This document shows positions 27,405 to 36,342 of a stretch of 64,000 nt of DNA, piece by piece (the first letter of the stretch is position 1; the number at the start of each line of letters is the position of its first letter). The DNA is taken from assembly GCF_016679925.1 (NCBI RefSeq), contig NZ_JAEQBW010000001.1, positions 62,001-126,000 on the forward strand. Reading direction: 5' to 3'. This DNA comes from Marivirga aurantiaca (GTDB taxonomy: Bacteria; Bacteroidota; Bacteroidia; Cytophagales; Cyclobacteriaceae). The position numbers and the translations under genes are program-made. The notes beneath the pieces were generated by a model. That model was not told where the DNA came from, did not search any database, and worked only from the letters and a program-made list of their open reading frames with translations.

Positions 27405-27833
27405 ATGGTTTACGTTAATCGTAAAGAACATTTTAATGCAGCTCATAAACTTTTTAATCCGAACTGGACTAAAGAGAAAAATGAAGAAGTATTTGGCCCT
27501 TGTGCCAATGAAAACTGGCATGGGCATAACTTTGAGCTAATAGTTACAGTAAAAGGAACTCCGGATCCTGATACAGGATTTGTTGTGGACTTAAAAAAAT
27601 TAAGCACTCTTATAAAGGAGGATGTTATTAATTTAGTGGACCATAAGAATCTAAACATAGATGTGCCTTTTCTGAAAGGAAAAATGGTGAGCTGTGAGAT
27701 TATTATTTCCGAATTCTGGAAGATATTGGAGCCTAAAGTAGCTCAACTGCAAAAAGGAGCAAGCTTATACAAGCTTACCCTTTATGAAACGCCCAGAAAT
27801 TATGTAGAGTATTTTGGAGAACAGGGGATTTAA
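27405..27833 (+). CDS. queD: 6-carboxytetrahydropterin / 6-pyruvoyltetrahydropterin synthase family protein
   Basis: A 142-residue member of the PTPS/QueD family. Zinc ligands His14 (FNAAHKL), His39 and His41 (HGHN), catalytic Cys33 (FGPCANENWHGHN), the Asp79-His80 pair (VDHKNLN) and Glu128 (LYETPRNYVEY) are all in place. In bacteria this enzyme makes 6-carboxytetrahydropterin from dihydroneopterin triphosphate for queuosine synthesis; the pterin-type activity of the family cannot be excluded, and no other queuosine gene is adjacent. dnaX follows after 47 bases. Confidence 0.88.
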   Translation: MVYVNRKEHFNAAHKLFNPNWTKEKNEEVFGPCANENWHGHNFELIVTVKGTPDPDTGFVVDLKKLSTLIKEDVINLVDHKNLNIDVPFLKGKMVSCEIIISEFWKILEPKVAQLQKGASLYKLTLYETPRNYVEYFGEQGI

Positions 27834-27880
27834 TTCATCTCTTTCTACTAAAATTATCCAGAGATTTTTAACTTGCAGTA

Positions 27881-28990
27881 ATGGAAAACTTTGTAGTATC
27901 AGCCAGAAAATACAGACCAAAGGGTTTTGATGAAGTAGTGGGTCAAAAGCATATTACCACTACTCTTAAAAATGCTATTGATAACAATCATCTGGCTCAA
28001 GCTTTATTATTTTGTGGCCCAAGGGGAGTAGGTAAAACCACTTGTGCCAGGATACTTGCCCGTCTCATCAACAACTTTGATATAGATAATATGGAAGGTT
28101 CCTCTTCTATGAATATCTATGAATTGGATGCTGCTTCCAATAATTCGGTAGATGATGTAAGGAATTTAATTGACCAGGTGCGTGTACCTCCCCAGCATGG
28201 GAAATACAAAGTGTATATTATTGATGAGGTTCATATGCTTTCAAACCAGGCATTTAATGCTTTCTTGAAAACTTTGGAAGAGCCACCTTCTTATGCCATA
28301 TTTATTTTGGCCACTACAGAAAAACACAAAGTTATTCCGACTATTCTCTCAAGATGTCAGATTTATGATTTTAACAGGATCCAGGTAGCTGATATTGCCA
28401 ACCATTTGCTGGATATAGCCAATAGGGAGAAGATTGAAGCAGAAGATGCTGCTTTGCATCTGATAGCTCAGAAGGCTGATGGTGCTTTGCGTGATGCACT
28501 TTCAATCTTTGACTTAATTGTCACCTTCTCCCCGGATAATAAGATTACCTACCAAGCTACAATTGATAATCTGCATATTCTTGATTACGATTACTATTTT
28601 AAGGTAACGGCAGCATTAGTGGAAGAAAAAATTCCCCAGGCTTTACTATTATTTGATGAAATTTTAAAGAAAGGATTTGATGGACATAATTTCATTATTG
28701 GTTTGGCTGCTCATTTCCGCGATTTATTAGTTTGTAAAGATGAAGCAACCCTTGTGCTGTTGGAAGTTTCTGAACAAGTGAAACAACAGTACAAGGAGCA
28801 GGCTGGTATTGTTTCCACATCTTTTCTGCTGTCCGGATTGCACATCATTAACCAGTGCGATCAAAATTATAAAACAAGCAAGAATCCTCGTTTACATGTG
28901 GAACTGACTTTAATGAAGCTTGCCAAAATTAATAGCGCAGTGGATTTAGCACGCTCTAATGAAGAGTTTCTAAAAAAAAAAGTGAGTTAA
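27881..28990 (+). CDS. dnaX: DNA polymerase III gamma/tau: frame-0 product (gamma-like form)
   Basis: A 369-residue AAA+ clamp-loader subunit. Walker A GPRGVGKT (46-53), Walker B IIDEVHML (113-120), sensor segment ATTEKHKVIPTILSRCQ and the DnaX collar domain are present. It starts MENFVVSARKYRPKGFDEVVGQ, as in other Bacteroidota. The four-Cys zinc module usually found between Walker A and ELDAASNN is missing: that gap is short and has no C-x-x-C. The frame stops at 28988-28990, three codons after a run of ten A (28972-28981), while the conserved tau C terminus lies in the -1 frame downstream. This product would therefore resemble the gamma form of other bacteria. Confidence 0.93.
   Translation: MENFVVSARKYRPKGFDEVVGQKHITTTLKNAIDNNHLAQALLFCGPRGVGKTTCARILARLINNFDIDNMEGSSSMNIYELDAASNNSVDDVRNLIDQVRVPPQHGKYKVYIIDEVHMLSNQAFNAFLKTLEEPPSYAIFILATTEKHKVIPTILSRCQIYDFNRIQVADIANHLLDIANREKIEAEDAALHLIAQKADGALRDALSIFDLIVTFSPDNKITYQATIDNLHILDYDYYFKVTAALVEEKIPQALLLFDEILKKGFDGHNFIIGLAAHFRDLLVCKDEATLVLLEVSEQVKQQYKEQAGIVSTSFLLSGLHIINQCDQNYKTSKNPRLHVELTLMKLAKINSAVDLARSNEEFLKKKVS
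28972..28981 (+). other. dnaX: A10 slippage site in dnaX (programmed frameshift or transcriptional slippage)
   Basis: Ten consecutive A residues followed by GTGAGTTAA. Frame 0 reads CTA-AAA-AAA-AAA-GTG-AGT-TAA and stops. A -1 shift on the run gives ...AAA-AGT-GAG-TTA and stays open to 29598. I see no strong stem-loop just downstream, which favours polymerase slippage (as known for Thermus dnaX) over E. coli-type ribosomal frameshifting; both remain possible, as does a homopolymer error. Confidence 0.7.
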
Positions 28991-29598
28991 ATACAGAATC
29001 ACAAGAGGAAGTAAAGAAGAAAGAAACCACGTCCCTGGCTGAAAGCCTCGGTCATAAAGCAACACAACCCAAACCATTAAGGCCAACTATTGAAATTCCC
29101 AAAGCTTCAGATGTAAAACCTTCTAAAACCATTATTAAGGAAGAGAAGCCTGTTGAGATTATCAGCACTAAAGAGGAAAGTAAAGTCGGTAAAGAGCAAG
29201 AAGAAAACAACTCTTCATTTGAAGAGCATGTTAATTTGCCTTTAAACGAGGATACTATTAAGGTAGAATTAAAGAACTTTCTGGCTAGAGAAAAAGGTAA
29301 AATAGGAGCCTTGGGTGCTAATGCTTTAACCAATAGTTTTGTCATTCAAGAAAACTTAATTACCCTGCAACTGACCAATCCGGTAGAAGTTGATGCAATT
29401 GAAACCATAAAAGCCGATCTGGTGACTTACTTGAGGGGTGTTTTTAAGAGAGAGTTACTGCAAATCAATTATGAAGTGAATGCTCAGAATGCCATAGAAA
29501 GACCATATACTCCTAAAGAGAAGTTCGATTCAATGGTTAAGAAAAATCCTATTCTAGGGAAGTTGAAAGATAAATTAGGACTGGATACAGATTTCTAA
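28972..29598 (+). CDS. dnaX: dnaX tau-specific C-terminal region in the -1 frame
   Basis: This frame is open from the A10 run to the stop at 29596-29598. It encodes a Glu/Lys-rich linker of about 80 residues followed by a folded C-terminal domain (about 120 residues) that ends YTPKEKFDSMVKKNPIL and LKDKLGLDTDF, which is how full-length Bacteroidota DnaX proteins end. There is no ATG near its beginning; the first possible start is a TTG at 29236, so independent translation is unlikely. Joined at the slippage site it gives a tau of 572 residues. The tau-specific part normally contacts the polymerase core and helicase. Confidence 0.82.
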   Translation, partial: KKKSELNTESQEEVKKKETTSLAESLGHKATQPKPLRPTIEIPKASDVKPSKTIIKEEKPVEIISTKEESKVGKEQEENNSSFEEHVNLPLNEDTIKVELKNFLAREKGKIGALGANALTNSFVIQENLITLQLTNPVEVDAIETIKADLVTYLRGVFKRELLQINYEVNAQNAIERPYTPKEKFDSMVKKNPILGKLKDKLGLDTDF

Positions 29599-29600
29599 TA

Positions 29601-30539
29601 CTAAAATGAAAAAGCAAGGCCGATATTAATCACGCTTTTAAATTGTACTCCGGGAGCAAGTCTGCTTTCACCCGTCACTTCATTCACCACTATTTCTTTC
29701 GATTTGATATCCTCATCATAGATTAATTGGGTAGAGAAACTTGAAGTAAAGAATTTATTAATCTTGAAAGTAAAGGCAGTCTCCCAGTTTACATCTATTT
29801 CAGTGAGTTCTCCATAAGCAGAAAAGAGATTGAGGTTAGTGGTGAAGTCGATGTTTTCCATGACTTTAGTTTCTAAAGAAGAGGTAAAGTTCAGACCTCC
29901 TTGAAATCTGTAGGTTTCTCCCGGCTCAACCCCATAGGAACCAGCTGCAGAAAGTGAATCGTCTTGTACAAAGGTTGTTTTGGAAGAGAGTGGGGAGAAA
30001 GTAGCGGAGAACATTTTTTTGTAGCGGTAAGTAACACCTATATTGGCCAATAAAAAACCTGGGGCCATAAATCGGGAAATAACTACCTCCTCATCTTCTA
30101 TTGTGTCTACACCTTTATAGAACTGTGTTCTGAAATCTACTAGTCCGGACACAAACATGTTATTTTTGATTTTCCTGCTGTACTTGGTTGTGAAAATGAT
30201 GTTATCATCAGTCTTAACAAATGGCTGGTCTTCTTCTCCTTGTCTTAAAACACCGTAGGCCAAATCCAGCCTATTATCCCATACATCTTTGTTTTTTTGA
30301 TAATTAGCCTTAAAGTTAGTTAATGCACCAATTGATATTGAGCTTTTACCACCACCGGACCAATTAGTTAAACTAACTTGTGAAAAGTTGATATTCAATT
30401 GAGCTCCTTTATTCCAATAAGTTGTATCAGTAGATATTGAGTCTACTGGTATTGTATTAACTACTATAGTGCTATCATTTTGGGCAGAAGTATTAAATGC
30501 CACAAAAAATATGGAAATGATAGATATGAATATTTTCAT
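29601..30539 (-). CDS. DUF3078 family predicted outer-membrane protein
   Basis: A 312-residue protein with a signal peptide (1-19, cleavage after TSA). The mature part starts with WNKGAQLNINFSQVSLTNWSGGGKSSISIG, a signature of the Bacteroidota DUF3078 family, and continues with amphipathic strands that end in GLAFSF with a terminal Phe. An outer-membrane beta-barrel is therefore likely. Function unknown. It converges with dnaX, separated by 2 bases, and follows the response regulator gene by 50 bases on the same strand. Confidence 0.85.
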   Translation of the reverse strand: MKIFISIISIFFVAFNTSAQNDSTIVVNTIPVDSISTDTTYWNKGAQLNINFSQVSLTNWSGGGKSSISIGALTNFKANYQKNKDVWDNRLDLAYGVLRQGEEDQPFVKTDDNIIFTTKYSRKIKNNMFVSGLVDFRTQFYKGVDTIEDEEVVISRFMAPGFLLANIGVTYRYKKMFSATFSPLSSKTTFVQDDSLSAAGSYGVEPGETYRFQGGLNFTSSLETKVMENIDFTTNLNLFSAYGELTEIDVNWETAFTFKINKFFTSSFSTQLIYDEDIKSKEIVVNEVTGESRLAPGVQFKSVINIGLAFSF

Positions 30540-30589
30540 ATTTACTCAATTTAGTTGAAATGTGAAATAATGGAGGAAACTGCTACGGT

Positions 30590-31006
30590 TTAATGCAAAT
30601 CCAATGACCGGATTTCATTTAAGGCATTCTCAGTTAATGGCTTTGTAATGAATTTAATCACGTGATCATTATTAACAATTTTGTCAATATCCCTCTTATT
30701 GTCAGAACTCGAAAGGATAATTACTTTGCACTTGTCTCTAACTGTATCGGAAAATTTTTCAAATTCATACAGAAACACAAAGCCATCTACTATAGGCATA
30801 TTGATATCCAGGAATATTATATTAGGCAGTTTATCCGGATTTTCCTTATTTTCTTCTAAGTAATCCAGGGCACTTTTACCCGAGTTTTTTATTTCAACGT
30901 ATTTCGCGAATTCAGTTATTTCGATGATACGCTTGCTGATAAAATTATCAGTATCGTTGTCATCAACAAGCATCACTAAATCAACAGTTTTTGCAGCTGT
31001 TACCAT
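30590..31006 (-). CDS. Single-domain (CheY-like) response regulator
   Basis: A 138-residue receiver domain with no output domain. The acidic pair Asp15-Asp16 (LVDDND), phosphorylatable Asp67 (FLDINMP), the Ser at 99-100 (IILSSSD) and Lys122 (FITKPL) are all conserved. Single receivers of this sort in Bacteroidota usually relay phosphate from hybrid kinases; no kinase gene is adjacent, so the partner is unknown. It may be co-transcribed with DUF3078. Confidence 0.92.
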   Translation of the reverse strand: MVTAAKTVDLVMLVDDNDTDNFISKRIIEITEFAKYVEIKNSGKSALDYLEENKENPDKLPNIIFLDINMPIVDGFVFLYEFEKFSDTVRDKCKVIILSSSDNKRDIDKIVNNDHVIKFITKPLTENALNEIRSLDLH

Positions 31007-31174
31007 GTAATTTCCACTTGATTCAATATTAAATACTTATTGTCTTGAGATATCTCTAAACATAAGTAAACTTTCTTTTATTTAAAACTAATTCTATATC
31101 AAAAATGAGATATTTTTGACTAGCAGGTACAAATGTAAGATAATGTAGCCAAGAATAAACGGTTTACTAACTAA

Positions 31175-33145
31175 TTATTTCTTTTTTATCAGGATTACAT
31201 CCCCCTCGCTCAACGAATAATCAGACTTCCCGTTCCACTCCATAATTTCTTTTAATGATGTCCCGTATTTCTTGGCCAACCCATACATTGTTTCTCCTGC
31301 CTGCACCCGGTGTTCAATTTGATTTAAGCTGTCATTGATATCTGTGTCTGTACTTAAATCATTTGTAGCCATGGGCTCTTCATCTTTGTTATTAGAAGTA
31401 TTTTCAGTGATTTGATCATTGTATTTGTTTACACTTATCTTTTGACCAATGGAAAGTGTATCCCTGATGTTTAATTCATTAAATTCCAAAAGATCAGATA
31501 TACGCATATTAAAGCGATTAGCAATAGAGAAAAATGTGTCTCCTTTTTTGATTTCATAGATCATTAATTCTTGCCGAACGGGTTTTTCTTCCTCTGATTC
31601 TAATTCATCATCAATAACTTCTTCGTTTTTTTCTTCTACATATGCAGCCTCGGGCAATTCTTCCACATCCATATTTTCATCAGGCAAGGCAATATTTTGC
31701 TCCGGGATATTTTGGGCAATAGGAGTTGAAATCTTTGAAGTGTCTTTTAATTCAGGTTTTAAGGTTTTTTCAGTCTCAATAATCTTTTCTGATATGGGTT
31801 GTTCTGCGGAAACCTGGTTTTTAGGCTCCGTTACTTCTTCCTTTGGAACTTGCTGGTATTCAACTGCTATTTTTTCAGGTCTGTTCAACCTCAGCCATAG
31901 AACCCTTCCTGGCTTAGGTTGGGCAGGGCTTTCCATTCTGTTTTTTCTGTAAAGTTTGTGGAGTTTTAATCCGTACTTTTGGCTTATTTCCCACATGTTT
32001 TCCCCAGCCATTACAGTATGATAATAGAATTTAGCGCGGTTCCTTTTTCTTTGCAGATAATAAATGCTCCCTGTATTTACATTTTGCCCGGGCGCCATAT
32101 CATTGAATTTTCTGAATTTACTTTCGGAAATCCCCCCTGCTTCTGCTAAAGAGGAAACAGTATACCCCTGAGCTGCCAATATTCCCTTTCTTCCGTTTAT
32201 TTTAACCTCATGAGGTGCGGTGGCTCTCGATTGATTAATGTCCCCCTCTACTAAAGGGAATTTTTTCTGCGCGGCAGTATTTACTTCTCCCGGAAGGGCT
32301 TTGTTTGGATTTCTACTCTCTTTTCTGCCTCTGTTTTCTGCAATTCCTGCATCCTCTAATGGAACAATTACGGCATAGGTTTTATCATCAGGAACAGCGC
32401 CTCTTTTAATCCATTTATTGTATTCCTGAATAAGATCTAAAGGGATGTCATATTCCTTTGCGATATCTTTTAGATGCATACCAGCTGCATCTGTTTTTTC
32501 AAAAAGAAAATAGGGGACTGTGGAAGAACCTAAAGCGTTTTCATATGCAATTTTATGTGCTAAAAATTTCTTTAGGTACCAGTATGTATTCTTAGTGATG
32601 GTAAGTTTCTTTTTACCGGAGTCTTTTTTGTCAATTAGCTTTTCAGCGCCATATCTTCCTGACTGATACGCTATTAATGAATGAGCCCAATTGTCAAAAT
32701 AGGAATTGTGGCTCTTCAGGTAAGTGGCTGCAGCACGTGTTGATGCCACTATGTTGATTCGTTCATCAATGTGACGGTCAATTCTGAGGTCATTTTCCAA
32801 ACCTGAAATTTCCTTGAATTGCCAGAATCCTACAGCATTGCTGCTGGAAACAGCATCCGAAACCAAGGCGCTTTCCTGTATTACCAGGTATTTGAAATCG
32901 TCAGGTAAGCCCTCTTCGGCAAAAATTCGCTCTATGATGGGCATATACATGTCCACTCTTTCCAGGTTTTTCTGAAAATACTTCTCACTACGGGTCATAG
33001 CATCCACATCGGATTGGATGTCCTTGATGGCATCATTTGTGAGCCGAAGGTCCAGGTCAGCAAACTGCATACGAGAGGGCACTTGCTGGGCATTGGCTAC
33101 AAAACCAATCAGTACCAAAATCAATACAAAACTATGTCTTATCAT
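31175..33145 (-). CDS. LysM-containing lytic transglycosylase (MltD-like)
   Basis: A 656-residue exported protein. Signal peptide 1-19; an SLT-type lysozyme-like domain (about 65-215) with catalytic Glu91 (LVIQESAL) and the motifs VGFWQF and SLIAYQSGRYGAEK; then LysM domains at about 375-420 (AGENMWEISQKYG), 530-575 (KKGDTFFSIANRFN) and 608-652 (QAGETMYGLAKKYG). A Glu/Pro-rich linker separates the first and second LysM. It would cleave peptidoglycan with release of 1,6-anhydro ends. The ATG overlaps the stop of the upstream O-methyltransferase by four bases, so the two are translationally coupled. Confidence 0.92.
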   Translation of the reverse strand: MIRHSFVLILVLIGFVANAQQVPSRMQFADLDLRLTNDAIKDIQSDVDAMTRSEKYFQKNLERVDMYMPIIERIFAEEGLPDDFKYLVIQESALVSDAVSSSNAVGFWQFKEISGLENDLRIDRHIDERINIVASTRAAATYLKSHNSYFDNWAHSLIAYQSGRYGAEKLIDKKDSGKKKLTITKNTYWYLKKFLAHKIAYENALGSSTVPYFLFEKTDAAGMHLKDIAKEYDIPLDLIQEYNKWIKRGAVPDDKTYAVIVPLEDAGIAENRGRKESRNPNKALPGEVNTAAQKKFPLVEGDINQSRATAPHEVKINGRKGILAAQGYTVSSLAEAGGISESKFRKFNDMAPGQNVNTGSIYYLQRKRNRAKFYYHTVMAGENMWEISQKYGLKLHKLYRKNRMESPAQPKPGRVLWLRLNRPEKIAVEYQQVPKEEVTEPKNQVSAEQPISEKIIETEKTLKPELKDTSKISTPIAQNIPEQNIALPDENMDVEELPEAAYVEEKNEEVIDDELESEEEKPVRQELMIYEIKKGDTFFSIANRFNMRISDLLEFNELNIRDTLSIGQKISVNKYNDQITENTSNNKDEEPMATNDLSTDTDINDSLNQIEHRVQAGETMYGLAKKYGTSLKEIMEWNGKSDYSLSEGDVILIKKK

Positions 33146-33786
33146 TTTTTTCTTAATATCATGAGACCATCCCTGATAGGGAAAAGTACATTTTGAACAC
33201 GATGATCTTCACTAACGAATTGATTAAATTCTAGTATGGCCTCAGTATCTTTATCTAATTTTTTTCTGTTTTTTTCCAATACCTTTCCACTCCACAACAC
33301 ATTGTCAATCAAAATATAAGCTCCTTTTCTGACTTGATCAATACAAAGTTTGTAATAGTTCAAATAATTGGATTTATCGGCATCAATAAATACCATATCC
33401 CATTCCAACTTTAAAGTGGGAATTACCTCTAGTGCATTGCCTTTTTTAAATTCAATGTTATGGGCGAAATCCGATTCCTTGAAATAACCCTCAACTCTTT
33501 CGGTCAATTCCTCATTTTTATCAATAGTAATTAATTTTCCATCACTTTGCATCCCTTCAGCCATACATAATGCCGAATAGCCTGTATAAGTGCCAATTTC
33601 CAGTATGTTTTTAGGTTGGATCATGTGGGAGATGATAGATAGTACCCGTCCTTGCAAATGACCACTGAGCATTCGTGGCTTTAAAACCTGGGTATGGGTT
33701 TCCCTGTTGATTTTTTGCAATAAGGGAATTTCTTCTTCTGTATGCTGCTCAATATATTTTTCTAATTCCGGATCGAGAAATTCCAT
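33142..33786 (-). CDS. SAM-dependent O-methyltransferase (family 3, catechol/caffeoyl-CoA type)
   Basis: A 214-residue class I methyltransferase. SAM-binding motif ILEIGTYTGYSALCMAEG (about 61-78), the Asp in FIDADKSNY (about 132-140) and LIDNVLWSGKV (about 158-168), where the metal-binding Asp-Asn lies, are typical of the caffeoyl-CoA/catechol O-methyltransferase family. The substrate in this organism is unknown. It sits between the M16 protease (60 bases upstream) and the LysM transglycosylase (4-base overlap). Confidence 0.92.
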   Translation of the reverse strand: MEFLDPELEKYIEQHTEEEIPLLQKINRETHTQVLKPRMLSGHLQGRVLSIISHMIQPKNILEIGTYTGYSALCMAEGMQSDGKLITIDKNEELTERVEGYFKESDFAHNIEFKKGNALEVIPTLKLEWDMVFIDADKSNYLNYYKLCIDQVRKGAYILIDNVLWSGKVLEKNRKKLDKDTEAILEFNQFVSEDHRVQNVLFPIRDGLMILRKK

Positions 33787-33845
33787 AAAGGGTTCAATTT
33801 TTCTGTTAAAATATAATTCTCAGGATACCTTAAAACATTCTGATT

Positions 33846-35075
33846 CTATGACTGGTAAGTAAGAATACTTAATCGTTCTTCTGGCCAGATTTCATTGGCT
33901 ACTTCCTGCAAGTCCCCGGCTTGAATGTTTTTGATCTGATCGAATAATTCATCTAAAGATTCTATTTTGTCCTTGTCAAGCAGGCTTCTGCCTAACATTA
34001 ACATAAAACTCATATTGTTTTCCTCGGCCATGGCCAGCTGTCCCATCAATTGTTCTTTGGCCACGTGAAGTTGTAATGTGCCCAACCTTACTTCCTGTAA
34101 TTTCTTCAGTTCTTTTTTTACAAGTCTGATGCTTTTATTAAGTTGACCGGAGTCTGTCCCGAAAAATATACTGAAAAGTGCTGTATCAGAGAAAGGGTGA
34201 TAACCCGCATCAATCGCATAGACAAATCCATATTTTTCTCTTAATGCCATATTAAGCCTGGTGTTCATTCCAGGTCCACCAAGAATATTCACCATCATGA
34301 AAAATGGCAATCTTTGAGGGTGGTGAATAGGATAGGCTGTAGTGCCTATAGCACACTGTGCCTGGGTAACTTCCCGTTTCACATGTATTTCCTTAGGACT
34401 ATAGGCTGTAAAAGGAAGTCTTTCCCTGTTTCTTTTTTGTCTGGGAATATTGCTTAAATATTTCTTTACCAAACGGTTTAGCTTGTTTGGTGCAATATCT
34501 CCCACAATGGAAAATACGATTCGCTCTGTATCCAGGTTTTCTTGTAAAAACTCAATAAAATCCGATCTCTTAAATCGTTTAAGGCTTTCCTGATTGCCTA
34601 AAATATTATTCCCCAATGGGTGTCCCTGAAAGATTAGCTCATCAAATTGATCCTGAATAGCATCTTCCGGGGAGTCATAATACATGGACATCTCTTCCAA
34701 TATTACTTGCCTTTCTTTTTCTATTTGTTTTTCAGGAAATATGGATTCAAAAGTAATGTCTACTAAAAGATCAAAAGCTTTTTCCACATAACTATCCAAA
34801 ACAGAAGCATGAAAAAATATTTTCTCTTTGGTGGTGTAGGCATTTAATTCTCCGCCAACAGAATCAAGGCGATTCAGTATGTGGAAAGATTTTCTTTTTT
34901 TGGTGCCTTTAAAGGCCATGTGTTCCCAAAAATGCGCTATTCCCACCTGGTGGGCCTTTTCATCTCTGCTGCCAATGTCCAAAACAAAGCCACAGTGTAT
35001 GATTTTTGAATTATTGACTGGTTGATGTATGACCCTTATGCCGTTATCTAAAGTCTGAATTTGGTATGCTTTCAT
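33846..35075 (-). CDS. M16 family zinc metallopeptidase
   Basis: A 409-residue inverzincin. The inverted zinc motif His48-x-x-Glu51-His52 (HFWEHMAFKGT) is followed about 74 residues later by the third-ligand Glu in VILEEMSMY. The C-terminal half has the usual M16_C segment with GGPGMNTRLNMALREKYGFVYAIDA. Length and layout match the single-chain bacterial processing-peptidase-like enzymes that act as dimers. No signal peptide, so probably cytoplasmic. It is the first gene of a three-gene minus-strand operon and is divergent from the glycosyltransferase gene. Confidence 0.93.
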   Translation of the reverse strand: MKAYQIQTLDNGIRVIHQPVNNSKIIHCGFVLDIGSRDEKAHQVGIAHFWEHMAFKGTKKRKSFHILNRLDSVGGELNAYTTKEKIFFHASVLDSYVEKAFDLLVDITFESIFPEKQIEKERQVILEEMSMYYDSPEDAIQDQFDELIFQGHPLGNNILGNQESLKRFKRSDFIEFLQENLDTERIVFSIVGDIAPNKLNRLVKKYLSNIPRQKRNRERLPFTAYSPKEIHVKREVTQAQCAIGTTAYPIHHPQRLPFFMMVNILGGPGMNTRLNMALREKYGFVYAIDAGYHPFSDTALFSIFFGTDSGQLNKSIRLVKKELKKLQEVRLGTLQLHVAKEQLMGQLAMAEENNMSFMLMLGRSLLDKDKIESLDELFDQIKNIQAGDLQEVANEIWPEERLSILTYQS

Positions 35076-35094
35076 TCAATCCCCTCTTGTGTTG

Positions 35095-35102
35095 CAAAAG
35101 TA
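35095..35102 (-). promoter_or_regulatory. Predicted -7 element of the M16 protease operon
   Basis: CAAAAGTA on the plus strand reads TACTTTTG on the minus strand, a full TAnnTTTG match 20 bases upstream of the start codon. A TTG lies 22 bases further upstream, slightly beyond ideal spacing. Confidence 0.45.
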
Positions 35103-35129
35103 CAAATTATCTTTGTTTTTACCCCAATG

Positions 35130-35161
35130 TTGAACGATGTATCAATAATTAATTAGTTTTG
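35130..35161 (+). promoter_or_regulatory. Predicted promoter of the glycosyltransferase gene
   Basis: TTG (35130-35132) and TAGTTTTG (35154-35161) are 21 bases apart and the -7 element is 20 bases from the ATG. The site lies in a 105-base divergent spacer shared with the M16 operon. Confidence 0.5.
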
Positions 35162-35180
35162 TTTTTTTAATGAGTAAAAT

Positions 35181-36317
35181 ATGAAGATTGCATTTGATGC
35201 CAAACGTGCTTTTAATAATTTCACTGGCCTTGGAAACTATAGCCGCTTCGTGATTGAAGCATTAGCGGAAAATTTCCCGGAAGACGAACAATTACTATTT
35301 ACCCCAAAAGTAGCAGATCACCCGGAAGCAGAAGCGTTTTATAAAAAAAGAAAGGATAATGTATTCTTACCGAAAGCTTTGTGGAAGAATTCTTTGATGC
35401 AGAGCGCATGGAGATCGAAGCACATAGGTAAACTTGCTTCCAAACAAAAAATCGATATTTTTCATGGATTAAGTAATGAATTGCCTTCAGGTTTAAATGC
35501 TGAAATAAAGAAAGTAGTTACCATTCATGACCTGATATTCTTACGCTATCCCGCATTTTATCCATGGATTGACAGGCAGGTTTATAAGAAAAAATTTAAA
35601 TCAGCCTGTGAAAAAGCAGATCAGATAATTGCGGTAAGTGAGCAGACAAAAGGAGATATTATTGAATTCTTTGGGACAGATCCGCAGAAAATTCATGTAG
35701 TATATCAGGGTGTACATCCTATTTATCAGCAGGAAATAAAGCCCAACAGGATGATATATATGATTGAACAATACCAGTTGATGCAACCCTATTTTTTATA
35801 TGTCGGCTCTATTGAAGAAAGAAAAAATGCAGAAAGCCTGGTAAGGGCTTTCAAGTTAGTGTTGGATAAAGTTGAAGATGATTTGTTATTACTGATTGTG
35901 GGGAAAAAGACGGATTATCAGAAAAGAGTAGAAAAGACTATTGAGGAGTTGGGTTTGATCCATAATGTAAGGATATTAAACCAGGTGCCTTTCAATAATT
36001 TACCGTTTTTGTATAAAGGAGCCCTGGCTTCAGTGTATCCCTCTACATTTGAAGGATTTGGTATTCCTGTGTTGGAATCCTTAATGATGCGTACCCCTGT
36101 AGTGGCTGGAACAGGATCCAGTCTTCAAGAGGCAGGAGGGAAGCATGCGTTATATGCTGATCCTAAAAATAATGAGGAACTGGCAGCTCAAATGTTAAGA
36201 ATGGCTACTGAAAGTAATATTGGTGATGAATTATTGAAAGGCATTGAAGGTCATCTTTCCCGTTTTACCTCTACTGCAATTGCAGAAAAGATAAGAGCTG
36301 TTTATAATATTTTATAA
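35181..36317 (+). CDS. GT4-type glycosyltransferase (group 1)
   Basis: A 378-residue GT-B enzyme of family GT4. The N-terminal half begins MKIAFDAKRAFNNFTGLGNYSR, and the C-terminal half has the nucleotide-sugar motif STFEGFGIPVLES with the E-x7-E pair Glu291 and Glu299. GT4 members use retaining chemistry; many similar Bacteroidota proteins add mannose or related sugars to polysaccharides. No polysaccharide gene cluster surrounds it, so the acceptor is unknown. Confidence 0.92.
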   Translation: MKIAFDAKRAFNNFTGLGNYSRFVIEALAENFPEDEQLLFTPKVADHPEAEAFYKKRKDNVFLPKALWKNSLMQSAWRSKHIGKLASKQKIDIFHGLSNELPSGLNAEIKKVVTIHDLIFLRYPAFYPWIDRQVYKKKFKSACEKADQIIAVSEQTKGDIIEFFGTDPQKIHVVYQGVHPIYQQEIKPNRMIYMIEQYQLMQPYFLYVGSIEERKNAESLVRAFKLVLDKVEDDLLLLIVGKKTDYQKRVEKTIEELGLIHNVRILNQVPFNNLPFLYKGALASVYPSTFEGFGIPVLESLMMRTPVVAGTGSSLQEAGGKHALYADPKNNEELAAQMLRMATESNIGDELLKGIEGHLSRFTSTAIAEKIRAVYNIL

Positions 36318-36342
36318 AACAATTATCGAATATAACCACTAT

